A stretch of 40,676 nt of DNA from Bacteroidia bacterium (GTDB lineage: Bacteria; Bacteroidota; Bacteroidia; B-17B0; Aurantibacillaceae), in contig JAOAIP010000014.1 in assembly GCA_026414605.1 (NCBI GenBank), positions 1 to 40,676 of the forward strand, written 5' to 3'. Below are positions 16,077-24,756 of this stretch, piece by piece (the stretch's first letter is position 1; the number at the start of each line of letters is the position of its first letter). The translations under genes and the position numbers were made by a program. The notes beneath the pieces were generated by a model. The model did not search any database. It was not told where the DNA came from and saw only the letters and a list, made by a program, of their open reading frames with translations.

Positions 16077-18443
16077 ATGTTCAAAAGATATTTTTATTTA
16101 TTGATAAGTTTAGTGATTTTCAAGTCCGCGGTAGCTCAACAAAAATTTACAATTAAGGGCTATGTTAAAGACAAGAAAAATGGTGAGGTCTTAATTGGTG
16201 CAATTGTCAGTAAAAAAGGCACGAATATTGGTATTAGCACCAATGAATACGGTTTTTATTCTTTGACTTTGCCCGCAGGTACACATCAAATAATCGTTAC
16301 TTATTTAGGATATAAAAATTGGGAAAAAACAATTGACTTAAAGGAAAATATCACCTTAAACATAGAATTAGAAGAAAGTGAAAATCAATTAGAAGAAATA
16401 GAAGTATCTGCAGAATCGGAAGATAAGAACATCAAGAGCATAGAGATGAGTACGGCTAAATTGGACATTAAGCAAGTTGAGAAAATTCCTGCATTATTGG
16501 GCGAAGTAGATGTAGTAAGGGCTGTGCAACTCTTGCCTGGTGTAACATCGGTAGGCGAAGGTGCATCGGGATTCAATGTGCGAGGCGGTAATGTAGATCA
16601 AAATTTGATCCTTTTAGATGATGCACCAGTATTTAACTCATCACATTTGTTTGGATTTTTTTCAGTGTTTAATCCTGATGCTGTAAAAGATTTGAAATTG
16701 TATAAAGGCGGTATTCCTGCACAGTACGGCGGACGTGCATCTTCGGTATTAGATGTGCGATTGAAAGAAGGTAATAACAAAAAATTTGAAGGCAATGGAG
16801 GTATAGGCACTATATTTTCTCGTTTTTCAATAGAAGGACCTATTCAAAAAGAAAAATCATCTTTTATCATTGCTGGAAGACGCAGTTATATTGATATTTT
16901 GGCTAAACCATTTTTATCAAAAAAACAACCGAATTTAAAGGATGCTCAATTTTATTTTTATGATTTAACCGCCAAAGCGAATTATAGAATTGACGATAAA
17001 AACACGGTGTTTTTAAGCGGTTATTTTGGAAGAGATGTGTTTGGTGCAGGATTTACTTTTGATTGGGGCAATGCCACTACAACATTAAGATGGAATCATA
17101 TTTTTAACCCAAGATTATTTATGAATCTCACTGCATTTTACAGCAATTACGATTATAAAATAATTTTTACTCAACCTGGAAATAATCAAAAGTTTGAATG
17201 GCGTGCTAATATCGTTAATTACTCATTAAAATCAGATTTGAGTTGGTACATCAATTCAAATAATACCATTCGTTTTGGTTTACAGGACATCATATATCAA
17301 TTTAATCCAACAACAGCAAAAATAACAGATGCAGAAGGAAAGAAAACAGATTTAAGTTTAGAAAAAAAATATGCTAATGAATTGGCGACTTACATAGGAA
17401 ATGAACAAAAAATAAATGACCGATTTACAATTGAATACGGTATACGCTTATCCAATTTTACCTATCTTGGAAACACTACTAAATACACCTACAGAGATAC
17501 CATTCCTGGCATTACAAAACCTTTGGTCAAAGAAGAAAAAATAAACGACTTTTGGACACCCATTAAAAATTATTTTTATCCTGAGCCACGGTTTTCTGCA
17601 AATTTTATTCTCAATCAACAATCTTCTATCAAGTGGAGTTACAACAGAATGTTGCAATATATTCAAATTGTATCTAACACTGCCGCCACTACACCATTGG
17701 ATGTTTATACGCCTTCTACTAATAATGTCAAACCCTTGATAGCAGATCAAGGAACAATTGGTTATTATAGAAATTTTAAAGATAATACTTATGAAACATC
17801 TATTGAAGTGTTTTACAAATATCTACAAAATCAATTGGATTATGTAGATAATGCCGACTTGCTTATTAATAAATATGTGGAAGCCCAATTTTTACAAGGC
17901 ATTGGAAGGGCTTATGGTGTAGAGGTGTATATTAAAAAAACAAAAGGAAAATGGAATGGTTGGTTGAGTTATACGCTGTCTCGTACAGAAAGAAAAGTAC
18001 AAGGCATATCTAATAATGATTGGTTTTTATCAAAATACGATCGTACACATCTCATTAATTTTGTTAATACTTATGATATCAATAAAAAGTGGAGTGTGTC
18101 CTTAACCTTTGTGTTCTTATCAGGAACACCTGCTACATTTCCTGATAGCAAATTTCAACTTCAAGGATATAATGTTCCCTACAATACGACCAATCAAAGA
18201 AATAACTACCGCATTACTCCTTATCACAGATTGGATATAGGTGCTACTTGGAATATTGATGCTATGAAAACAAAGAAGTTCAAAAATCAATTAGTATTTA
18301 GTATTTACAATGTTTACAATCGTCGGAATGCATACTCTATTTATTTCCGTACTAATCCTGATAATCCAAATGAAACACAAGCCGTAAGATTTTCTGTAAT
18401 AGGAAGCATTGTACCTGCTATTACTTGGAATTTTAATTTTTAA
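16077..18443 (+). CDS. TonB-dependent outer-membrane receptor with carboxypeptidase-like N-terminal domain
   Basis: A 788-residue outer-membrane transporter powered by TonB. The signal peptide (to SAVAQQ) precedes a carboxypeptidase-regulatory-like beta domain (~25-100: KGYVKDKKNGEVLIGAIV ... NEYGFYSLTLPAG). Next is the plug (VRAVQLLPGVTSVGEGASGF, NVRGGNVDQNLILLDDAPV, LYKGGIPAQYGGRASSVLDV) and a ~550-residue beta barrel ending in the terminal aromatic signal ITWNFNF. It is shorter than most SusC proteins and is followed after 19 bases by a DUF4249 lipoprotein rather than SusD, a common Bacteroidota pair. The substrate is unknown. Confidence 0.93.
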   Translation: MFKRYFYLLISLVIFKSAVAQQKFTIKGYVKDKKNGEVLIGAIVSKKGTNIGISTNEYGFYSLTLPAGTHQIIVTYLGYKNWEKTIDLKENITLNIELEESENQLEEIEVSAESEDKNIKSIEMSTAKLDIKQVEKIPALLGEVDVVRAVQLLPGVTSVGEGASGFNVRGGNVDQNLILLDDAPVFNSSHLFGFFSVFNPDAVKDLKLYKGGIPAQYGGRASSVLDVRLKEGNNKKFEGNGGIGTIFSRFSIEGPIQKEKSSFIIAGRRSYIDILAKPFLSKKQPNLKDAQFYFYDLTAKANYRIDDKNTVFLSGYFGRDVFGAGFTFDWGNATTTLRWNHIFNPRLFMNLTAFYSNYDYKIIFTQPGNNQKFEWRANIVNYSLKSDLSWYINSNNTIRFGLQDIIYQFNPTTAKITDAEGKKTDLSLEKKYANELATYIGNEQKINDRFTIEYGIRLSNFTYLGNTTKYTYRDTIPGITKPLVKEEKINDFWTPIKNYFYPEPRFSANFILNQQSSIKWSYNRMLQYIQIVSNTAATTPLDVYTPSTNNVKPLIADQGTIGYYRNFKDNTYETSIEVFYKYLQNQLDYVDNADLLINKYVEAQFLQGIGRAYGVEVYIKKTKGKWNGWLSYTLSRTERKVQGISNNDWFLSKYDRTHLINFVNTYDINKKWSVSLTFVFLSGTPATFPDSKFQLQGYNVPYNTTNQRNNYRITPYHRLDIGATWNIDAMKTKKFKNQLVFSIYNVYNRRNAYSIYFRTNPDNPNETQAVRFSVIGSIVPAITWNFNF

Positions 18444-18462
18444 ACCATAAAAAATATTTATT

Positions 18463-19365
18463 ATGAAAACAAATATCATTAGTAAAATTTATATCTATTT
18501 TATCACTACTTTTTTAGCCACATCCTTCATTTCTTGTGAAGATCCTATTCAAGTAAAATTAGATCAGGGCAAACAATTATTAGTAATTGATGCTTTTGTA
18601 AATAATTTAAGACAAGATCAAAAAATTAGAATTACTTTATCTCAAAACTATTTTGATAACGGTACTGCTGTAACTGTTGTTCCTGATGCACAAGTTCTAT
18701 TAAAAGATATAACTACAAATACAACATATACTTTTAATTACACAACTAATGGCTATTACACTTATGCATTATCTCCTACTGATACCATTGCTAAAGTAAA
18801 TCATTGGTATCAATTGGAAGTTACATACAAAGGATATAAATACACAGCCACTACACAACAAAAACGCAGTGCTATTATTGATAGTATTCAAGTAAAATAT
18901 GATAAAAATGGTTTTTCAGGGAAAGAAGGATACAGGTGTATTTTGTGGGGAAGAGATGTTGTTGGGCCTATTCCTGATTTTTATTGGATTAAATCATTTA
19001 AGAATTCAAAATTTTTTAGGAAAACCAGTGAAATTAATCTTGCTTATGATGGAGCAAGTGGTGGAGGCGGTGGTAGTGTTAGAGCCGATGGCTATATTTT
19101 TACACCGAATATCGCTGAAGCCATTACGCCATTTGGCGAGTATTTTCAAAAATACGATACGTGCAGAGTAGAGATACATTCTATATCAGAAGAGTGTTGG
19201 AATATGTTTAATCAAATTATAAGAAACACGAACAATCAAGGGCTTTTTGCCACTACCTTTGAAAATGTGAAAACCAATATACAAACTCCTGCTAATGCTC
19301 CACTGAAAGCAGTTGGTTTTTTTAATATGGCCACTGTAACTACCGCTACAAGAGTAGTTCAGTAG
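18463..19365 (+). CDS. DUF4249-type lipoprotein, partner of the TonB receptor
   Basis: A 300-residue lipoprotein. The signal peptide ends SFISC (Cys25), followed by EDPIQVKLDQGKQLLVIDAFVNN, the typical N-terminus of DUF4249 proteins. The body is beta-rich (QVLLKDITTNTTYTFNY ... GYYTYAL) and includes a Gly-rich loop (GASGGGGGSVR). The family is almost always encoded beside a TonB-dependent receptor and presumably caps or feeds it, but no molecular function is established. It is likely co-transcribed with the receptor. A perfect palindrome, TGAAAAATTTTTCA, follows the stop codon. Confidence 0.82.
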   Translation: MKTNIISKIYIYFITTFLATSFISCEDPIQVKLDQGKQLLVIDAFVNNLRQDQKIRITLSQNYFDNGTAVTVVPDAQVLLKDITTNTTYTFNYTTNGYYTYALSPTDTIAKVNHWYQLEVTYKGYKYTATTQQKRSAIIDSIQVKYDKNGFSGKEGYRCILWGRDVVGPIPDFYWIKSFKNSKFFRKTSEINLAYDGASGGGGGSVRADGYIFTPNIAEAITPFGEYFQKYDTCRVEIHSISEECWNMFNQIIRNTNNQGLFATTFENVKTNIQTPANAPLKAVGFFNMATVTTATRVVQ

Positions 19366-19391
19366 TTTGAAAAATTTTTCATCTTCAACTA

Positions 19392-19422
19392 TTTGAATTT
19401 CCTTTTATTTTATACAATTTTG
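19392..19422 (+). promoter_or_regulatory. Probable promoter of pth
   Basis: TTTG (19392-19395), 19 bases, CAATTTTG (19415-19422, one mismatch to TAnnTTTG), then CTCG and the ATG 11 bases later. Confidence 0.45.
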
Positions 19423-19433
19423 CTCGTAAAAAA

Positions 19434-20003
19434 ATGTCAAGGTTTTTAATTGTTGGATTAGGCAATATAGGAGAAGAATACAAACACACCCGACACAATA
19501 TCGGTTTTGATATTGTAGATCATTTAAGTCAAAAGTTAGACGTTTCATTTTCATCTGATAGATTAGCAGATGTAGCAGAAGCAAAGTACAAAGGGCGACA
19601 ACTTACTTTGATTAAGCCCACTACTTATATGAATTTAAGTGGTAAAGCCGTTCTCTATTGGAAAAATTATTTTAAACTTCCTGTTGAAAATATACTGGTG
19701 GTAGTAGATGAATTAGCATTTCCTTTAGGGCAATTTAAACTGCATCCAAAAGGAAGCAATGGCGGGCACAACGGATTAAAAAGTATTGAAGAGAGTTTGC
19801 AAACAACTCAATATCCACGATTGCGTTTTGGAATTGGCAATAATTTTCCAAAAGGCAAACAAGTAGAATATGTTTTAGGAAAATGGAAAGATGAAGAATG
19901 GAAGATAGTTCAAGAAAAATTACCTTTATGCAGCGATGCTATTTTGTGTTTTGTCTTTGAAGGGTTACAGAATGCGATGAATAAATATAATTCGTTGAAA
20001 TAA
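19434..20003 (+). CDS. pth: Peptidyl-tRNA hydrolase
   Basis: Pth frees tRNA from peptidyl-tRNAs that fall off ribosomes. The 189 residues match the family. The start LIVGLGNIGEEYKHTRHNIGFD carries the catalytic His21. TYMNLSGKAV gives the substrate-binding Asn, VVVDELAFPLG gives Asp92 (His partner), and GSNGGHNGLKSI carries the Asn that holds the peptide end. The usual DDL is DEL here, a small change outside the catalytic Asp. It converges on the candidate anti-sigma gene with seven bases between stop codons. Confidence 0.96.
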   Translation: MSRFLIVGLGNIGEEYKHTRHNIGFDIVDHLSQKLDVSFSSDRLADVAEAKYKGRQLTLIKPTTYMNLSGKAVLYWKNYFKLPVENILVVVDELAFPLGQFKLHPKGSNGGHNGLKSIEESLQTTQYPRLRFGIGNNFPKGKQVEYVLGKWKDEEWKIVQEKLPLCSDAILCFVFEGLQNAMNKYNSLK

Positions 20004-20010
20004 ACACATT

Positions 20011-20664
20011 TCACTCTTCTTCTTTTGTATTTAATTCAGGCGTTTTGGGTTCTAGTACAGGTAGATTTTGATCTTCTACATTACTTTCTTGAGTTCTTTT
20101 TTTCTTTTTCTTTTTTGGAACAATATCATTGGAAGTATTAGATTTTTTGGGGATTGTAGTAGTATCTAATTTTTTTGAGTTATCCGTATTTTGGTCATTA
20201 GTAGTTTTATTTAATTCTTTGTTATTGTTTGTGGGCGATGTAATATTAGTTTGAGAAGGAGTAGTGATGGATATAGTATTTGTTTTTGAAGTTGAAGGTA
20301 TTGTATCTCTATGTGAGGGAGTATGTTTTGTTGTATCAATTGGATGAGATATAGATTGATTATTTGTTGTATCCACTGATGTGTTTATAGATTGAGTAGG
20401 GGGATCATCATTACTGGGGGAAGAAAATAAAGTTACAATATAAATAAGCAGAATAATTAACACAAACGATCCACTGATAATCCACAATGTTTTGTTTTTT
20501 ATAATCTCAGGTAAATGAAATTGGATGTTTTTATGGTGCGTTTTAATCTGATCATATTTTTGAAAGAGAAAATTTTTTTGATCCTCTGTAACTGAGACAG
20601 TAAAATCTTTTAAGACACTACGAATGTGTTCTTCTATTTTTTTATTTTCATCTAACTCTGCCAT
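20011..20664 (-). CDS. Single-span membrane protein, candidate anti-sigma factor
   Basis: I do not recognise a named family. The 217 residues have a soluble N-terminal part (~1-58), one membrane span (~60-80, LWIISGSFVLIILLIYIVTLF), and a ~135-residue Ser/Thr/Asn/Gln-rich tail of low complexity with a lysine cluster (PKKKKKKR) and an acidic end. With the N-terminus inside, the tail would be periplasmic. The start is one base after the stop of a sigma-70-like gene, so translation is probably coupled. Size, topology and position fit an anti-sigma factor, but the zinc-binding HxxxCxxC motif is absent, so the role is inferred from context. Confidence 0.7.
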   Translation of the reverse strand: MAELDENKKIEEHIRSVLKDFTVSVTEDQKNFLFQKYDQIKTHHKNIQFHLPEIIKNKTLWIISGSFVLIILLIYIVTLFSSPSNDDPPTQSINTSVDTTNNQSISHPIDTTKHTPSHRDTIPSTSKTNTISITTPSQTNITSPTNNNKELNKTTNDQNTDNSKKLDTTTIPKKSNTSNDIVPKKKKKKRTQESNVEDQNLPVLEPKTPELNTKEEE

Positions 20665-20665
20665 T

Positions 20666-21223
20666 TTATACTATTGATTTAATGGAGGAAATTAAATTAA
20701 AACGAGCCCGTTCAATAAGGGCTTTAATGCTTAACTCATGATGTTGAATGATATTTGCAATGTCTTTAATTGTAAATTGATCTATGCAATAAAGATTGTA
20801 AATGATTTGTTGAACAGTATTGAGTTTGCGTAAGTGTTGAATAAAATCTTGTGGCGAAAGCGTTTTGTAATAATCAGAATCAGAAAACAAATTGGCTTCA
20901 TTTCTCTTTGAAGAAGCAACAATTGTAGTATCTGCAATGAGTTCCCCCTTTCTTTGAGTAAGTATTGTTTTTACAATACAAATAATAAACTGACGAACAA
21001 AAGTATTTTCATCAAATTCTTCTGGTTCTTCTTCTGCTAATAAATTCTTTAATGTGGTAATAAAACATTGAGAACTTAATTCATTTGCTTGTTCATCACT
21101 TTTGCAGTATCTATAAGCAATGCCTAAACATTTTGCATACTGTTCGTCAATTAAGCGACTTAAAGCCGAATGATCTTTATGAGCCAAAAAATCTTGTTTA
21201 TGATAGTGCTTGATTATAGACAT
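20666..21223 (-). CDS. ECF-like RNA polymerase sigma factor
   Basis: A 185-residue divergent sigma-70 family protein. Residues ~20-60 (YAKCLGIAYRYCKSDEQANELSSQCFI) resemble region 2, including the helix normally seen as YRYVKDEEEAED in ECF factors. Residues ~132-183 (LRKLNTVQQIIYNLYCIDQFTIKDIANII ... RARFNLISSI) form the region 4 helix-turn-helix. The linker is unusually long. A promoter-like TTTG-N21-TAAATTTA lies upstream on the minus strand. The adjoining gene encodes a membrane protein that may be its anti-sigma. Regulated genes are unknown. Confidence 0.75.
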   Translation of the reverse strand: MSIIKHYHKQDFLAHKDHSALSRLIDEQYAKCLGIAYRYCKSDEQANELSSQCFITTLKNLLAEEEPEEFDENTFVRQFIICIVKTILTQRKGELIADTTIVASSKRNEANLFSDSDYYKTLSPQDFIQHLRKLNTVQQIIYNLYCIDQFTIKDIANIIQHHELSIKALIERARFNLISSIKSIV

Positions 21224-21251
21224 TATAAATTTATATTCATTGTGATTGTGC

Positions 21252-21284
21252 TAAATTTACTAAAAAATTAGCCGTACTTCCAAA
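21252..21284 (-). promoter_or_regulatory. Possible promoter of the sigma factor gene
   Basis: On the minus strand TTTG (21281-21284) is followed after 21 bases by TAAATTTA (21252-21259), one mismatch to TAnnTTTG. It lies 28 bases upstream of the ATG at 21223. Confidence 0.4.
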
Positions 21285-21379
21285 TAAATTTGTTGTCAAA
21301 AAATATCCTAAATTCTCTATTTCAATGGTATGATTTATTTACGGCTATATTTTAATAAAAAAATTAAGATAAAAATGGT

Positions 21380-21387
21380 TATGTTTG
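21380..21387 (+). promoter_or_regulatory. -7 box deciding the clpP start
   Basis: TATGTTTG matches TAnnTTTG and is followed by TCCC, 17 bases before the ATG at 21405. Because the box overlaps the upstream in-frame ATGs (21375, 21381), it supports the later start. A clear -33 element is lacking. Confidence 0.45.
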
Positions 21388-21404
21388 TCCCAAAAATTAA
21401 ATCT

Positions 21405-22085
21405 ATGTTCAAAAAAGATGAATTTTACAAGTATGCTATAAAACACAGAGGCATAAGCAGCTTAACTTTACATCGTTATCAATCTCGTTTTCTTTCTTCA
21501 ATGACCCCCTACATTATAGAAGAAAGACAACTCAATGTTGCACAAATGGATGTCTTCTCTCGCTTGATGATGGATAGAATTATTTTTTTAGGTACAGGCA
21601 TTGATGACCAAGTAGCCAATATCGTTGAGGCACAATTACTATTTTTAGAATCTGTGGATGCAAAAAAAGATATTACCATTTATATTAATAGCCCCGGTGG
21701 ATCCGTTTATGCAGGATTGGGTATTTATGATACAATGCAATTTGTAAAGCCAGATATTTCCACAGTGTGTACAGGAATTGCAGCAAGTATGGGAGCAGTA
21801 TTGCAATGCGCAGGCACCAAAGGTAAAAGAGCCGCTCTCAAACATTCTCGTATAATGATTCATCAACCCCTTGGAGGTGCTGAAGGACAAGCATCTGATA
21901 TTGAAATTACTGCTCGTGAAATCCAAAAACTCAAAAAAGAATTATACGAAATCATCGCCTTCCATTCTGGCCAACCTTATGAAAAAATTTGGAAAGACGC
22001 CGATAGGGATTATTGGATGACTGCCGAAGAATCTAAAGAATACGGAATGATTGATGAAGTATTGGTAGGTAAAAAAGGCGTATAA
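21405..22085 (+). CDS. clpP: ATP-dependent Clp protease proteolytic subunit
   Basis: ClpP forms the barrel-shaped serine peptidase that degrades proteins unfolded by ClpX or ClpA/C. The triad is Ser128 (GIAASMGAV), His153 (RIMIHQPLGG) and Asp202 (DRDYWMTAEE). INSPGGSVYAGLGIYDTMQ and GQASDIEITAREIQKLK are further signatures. The 226-residue form beginning MFKKDEFYKYAIKHRGIS aligns with the start of other Bacteroidota ClpP proteins. The frame is open to 21330, but the extra residues fall in the promoter. clpX and tig are not adjacent. Confidence 0.95.
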   Translation: MFKKDEFYKYAIKHRGISSLTLHRYQSRFLSSMTPYIIEERQLNVAQMDVFSRLMMDRIIFLGTGIDDQVANIVEAQLLFLESVDAKKDITIYINSPGGSVYAGLGIYDTMQFVKPDISTVCTGIAASMGAVLQCAGTKGKRAALKHSRIMIHQPLGGAEGQASDIEITAREIQKLKKELYEIIAFHSGQPYEKIWKDADRDYWMTAEESKEYGMIDEVLVGKKGV

Positions 22086-22115
22086 TAATGGCGAATGGTT
22101 AGTGCTTAAGATTAT

Positions 22116-22177
22116 CCCTGCAAGGACTAAATATTGATAGCCCTAATGATACCCAAAGCCATATTTTTCCCTTAAGG
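22116..22177. repeat. Degenerate CCCT..AGG intergenic relic
   Basis: CCCTGCAAGG (22116-22125) with ACTAAATATTGATAGCCC after it, and CCCTTAAGG (22169-22177) with ACAGCATAAAATG after it, lie in the 204-base gap between clpP and the SurA-like gene. Related strings (CCCTTTCAGGG with CTTAAAATG) occur at 24896. They look like decayed copies of a dispersed intergenic element (inference). Confidence 0.4.
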
Positions 22178-22228
22178 ACAGCATAAAATGTATTAAGGTG
22201 CTTTGTGAACTTTGTGCAAATCCTTTGA

Positions 22229-22250
22229 GTTCTTTGCGATAAAATATAAA
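22229..22250 (+). repeat. Dispersed intergenic motif, copy 2 of 3
   Basis: GTTCTTTGCGATAAAATATA is shared with 8394 (GTTCTTTGTAGTAAAAC) and 33010 (GTTCTTTGTGGTAAAATATA). All three are intergenic and in the same orientation. Just upstream here, related CTTTGTG strings repeat (22201-22228). Confidence 0.5.
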
Positions 22251-22289
22251 GTGAATTAGTCGTATTTTTACACAATTAACCATTAAAAA

Positions 22290-23123
22290 ATGAAACTATC
22301 TATAATAAGTGCATCCATTATTGTTTTTGTATGTTTAATGAGTTGTAAAGAAACAGGATTAAATAAATCAACTAAAGAAGATTGTATCGCAAAATTTAAT
22401 CGTGAATGTTTATCTGCATCAGAATTAGCATCTATTACGAGTTCTGCTTTATTTAAAAAAGACAGTGCATTATTAGCAACAAATTATATCCGAGAATGGA
22501 AATTACAACAAGCATTATACAAAGAAGCAGAAAACAATGTAGTCATAGATGAACAAGATTTAAATCAACTTATTGCCAATGTAAAGAAGCAATATTACAT
22601 TTCTGCCTACTTAAAAAAATATGTTCAAGAAAACTTAGACACACAAATTCTCAATAAAGATATTGTTGATTATTATCAATTGCACAAAAGTGCTTTTAAG
22701 TTAACGAGTAGCATTGTTCAAATCTATTACATCAAACTTAGTGATAATGAAAAAGATATTAATGAATTTAAAAAATTATTCGCAGGAAAAGACAAGTCAA
22801 AACTAACGAATTTTATAATTGAAAAATCAAGTAGTTATTTTGTAGAAGATAGTTTGTGGATTAAATGGGATGATCTTGTAAAAGAAGCCCCCTTCTTAAA
22901 AAATTATTCAGTTCAAAACATTCCCAAAGGCAAAACAATGGAATGGAGAGACGGTAATTATTATTATTACCTAAAAATAAAAGATTACAAAGTTAAAGAC
23001 GAATATTCACCCATCCTGTATGAAAAAGAAAAAATTAAAAAAATGATCCTCAATGAAAGAAAAAATCAATTGATTAATGAGTTAAAAAATAACATTCTTC
23101 AAAAGATTGAGAATAAGAAATAA
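22290..23123 (+). CDS. SurA/PrsA-like lipoprotein, probable divergent peptidyl-prolyl isomerase
   Basis: A 277-residue lipoprotein (signal peptide ending LMSC, Cys19). The N-terminal half is helical, and the segment DIVDYYQLHKSAFKLTSSIVQIYYIKLS resembles the junction of the SurA/PrsA chaperone helix and the parvulin domain. The region that should be the parvulin core is short and lacks the usual catalytic pattern, so isomerase activity is doubtful. The C-terminus returns to helix (KEKIKKMILNERKNQLINELKNNI), as in SurA-type chaperones. It probably helps fold outer-membrane or secreted proteins. It is followed after 13 bases by a secreted protease gene, suggesting one transcript. Confidence 0.65.
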   Translation: MKLSIISASIIVFVCLMSCKETGLNKSTKEDCIAKFNRECLSASELASITSSALFKKDSALLATNYIREWKLQQALYKEAENNVVIDEQDLNQLIANVKKQYYISAYLKKYVQENLDTQILNKDIVDYYQLHKSAFKLTSSIVQIYYIKLSDNEKDINEFKKLFAGKDKSKLTNFIIEKSSSYFVEDSLWIKWDDLVKEAPFLKNYSVQNIPKGKTMEWRDGNYYYYLKIKDYKVKDEYSPILYEKEKIKKMILNERKNQLINELKNNILQKIENKK

Positions 23124-23136
23124 TATTCACAATGAT

Positions 23137-24756
23137 ATGAAAAAACATCTACTAATTATATTCTTTATTTCCTTCTATCTTTTTTCACATTCCCAAACAG
23201 ATAAATACTTTATTGCCTTTAAAAATAAAAACAATAATGGCTATTCTATTTCAAATCCTTCGGCATTTCTTTCTAATAAAGCCATACAAAGAAGAATAAA
23301 CCAATCCATACCTATTGATTATACGGACTTACCCGTTACTCCTGCGTATGTTAATCAAATTGCTTCTGTGCCAAATGTTACAGTATTGCATCGTATTAAA
23401 TGGCTAAACGGAGTAATTATTCAAACAACAAGTTCTGTTGCACTAAGCATTGTACAATCATTTACTTTTGTTCAATCTTCTCAACCGCTAAATTTCTTTA
23501 AATCCTCTACATCCATCGATTCTATCCTAAAATTATATTCGCCATCAAGTGCAAAAACGTATTCATACAATTATGGTAATAGTTATGATCAAGTACATCA
23601 ACTACAAGTAGAATGCTTACACAATGCAGGATATAAAGGTGAAGGTATGATTATTGCAGTGATTGACGACGGTTTTAATAATGTTCAAAACAATCCTGTT
23701 TTTGACAGTTTGCAATTGCAAGGTAGATTGTTAGGCACCCGAGATTTTGTATCTCGTGATACCAATGTTTTTGATGATGATTATCACGGATCGTATGTTT
23801 TATCAACAATGGCAGCCCTTTCGCCAGGTAACCTTGTAGGCACAGCCCCAAAAGCATCGTACTGGTTGTTACGTTCAGAAGATATTAACTCTGAGTCCCT
23901 TGTAGAAGAGTATTATTGGATAAGGGCCGCAGAATTTGCAGATAGTGCAGGTGCAGATATTATTAATACATCGTTAGGATATACCACCTTTGACAATCCA
24001 ACTTACAATCATACTTATGCAATGATGAATGGTAAAACAACACCCATCGCCAAGGCGGCTACGATAGCAGCAAGAAAAGGGATATTTGTGGTAGTTGCTG
24101 CAGGCAATGAAGGAAGCAGTTCTTGGTATTACATTTCTACTCCTGCTGACGCAGATAGTGTTTGCACTGTGGGTGGAGTGGATATTAATGGAAATGTAGC
24201 CAGTTTTAGCAGTAGAGGTCCAACCGCCGATGGTAGAATAAAACCAGATGTGTGTGCAATGGGCGTAAACACTGCCATTTCTTCCCCCAGTGGATTGGCT
24301 TTTAATGGTAATGGTACTTCTTTTGCTGCTCCTTTAATTGCTGGTGCTGCAGCGTGTTTGTGGCAAGCGAAAGCAACTTTAACAAACATTCAACTGCTAA
24401 ATTTAATCAAACAATACAGCAGTAATTCACTTTCCCCAAATTCTAATATCGGTTGGGGCATCCCCGATTTTTGTGGATCATTATTAAGCACTCCTCAATT
24501 TTCCAAAAGAGCAGATATCAAGATATTCCCAAATCCTGCAAGTGATGTATTGTTTATTCAATCATTTAATACCATTAAAGATATTATTGTTCAAGATATT
24601 CTTGGTAATGAAGTAATGCGATTTGAAAACATTCATTCTAATAGCACACAATTAAATATCCAACATCTGCCTTGTTCTGTATATTTTATTCATATAACAT
24701 CTCAAAATGATAATGTGTATTTTTCAAAATGGATTAAAAGTAGTTTGAAGGATTGA
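23137..24756 (+). CDS. Secreted subtilisin-like serine protease (S8) with T9SS type A sorting domain
   Basis: A 539-residue secreted subtilase. The signal peptide (MKKHLLIIFFISFYLFSHSQ) is followed by a propeptide-like region to ~140. The catalytic domain has Asp177 (AVIDDGFNN), His217 (DDDYHGSYV) and Ser395 (GNGTSFAAPLIAGAA), with the oxyanion segment VVAAGNEG. The C-terminal ~75 residues (IKIFPNPASDVLFIQS ... SVYFIHITS) are a type A sorting domain that directs export by the type IX system. The frame opens earlier at a TTG (23107) inside the previous gene, but the ATG at 23137 sits at the signal peptide. Confidence 0.93.
   Translation: MKKHLLIIFFISFYLFSHSQTDKYFIAFKNKNNNGYSISNPSAFLSNKAIQRRINQSIPIDYTDLPVTPAYVNQIASVPNVTVLHRIKWLNGVIIQTTSSVALSIVQSFTFVQSSQPLNFFKSSTSIDSILKLYSPSSAKTYSYNYGNSYDQVHQLQVECLHNAGYKGEGMIIAVIDDGFNNVQNNPVFDSLQLQGRLLGTRDFVSRDTNVFDDDYHGSYVLSTMAALSPGNLVGTAPKASYWLLRSEDINSESLVEEYYWIRAAEFADSAGADIINTSLGYTTFDNPTYNHTYAMMNGKTTPIAKAATIAARKGIFVVVAAGNEGSSSWYYISTPADADSVCTVGGVDINGNVASFSSRGPTADGRIKPDVCAMGVNTAISSPSGLAFNGNGTSFAAPLIAGAAACLWQAKATLTNIQLLNLIKQYSSNSLSPNSNIGWGIPDFCGSLLSTPQFSKRADIKIFPNPASDVLFIQSFNTIKDIIVQDILGNEVMRFENIHSNSTQLNIQHLPCSVYFIHITSQNDNVYFSKWIKSSLKD

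Noticed and set aside
18899-19171. 90-codon frame overlapping the DUF4249 gene
   Set aside because: It lies fully inside a well-supported gene in another frame and has no family resemblance.
19367-19380. Palindrome TGAAAAATTTTTCA after the DUF4249 gene as terminator
   Set aside because: It is a perfect palindrome but has no loop, no G/C in the stem centre and no separate T-run, so termination cannot be claimed.
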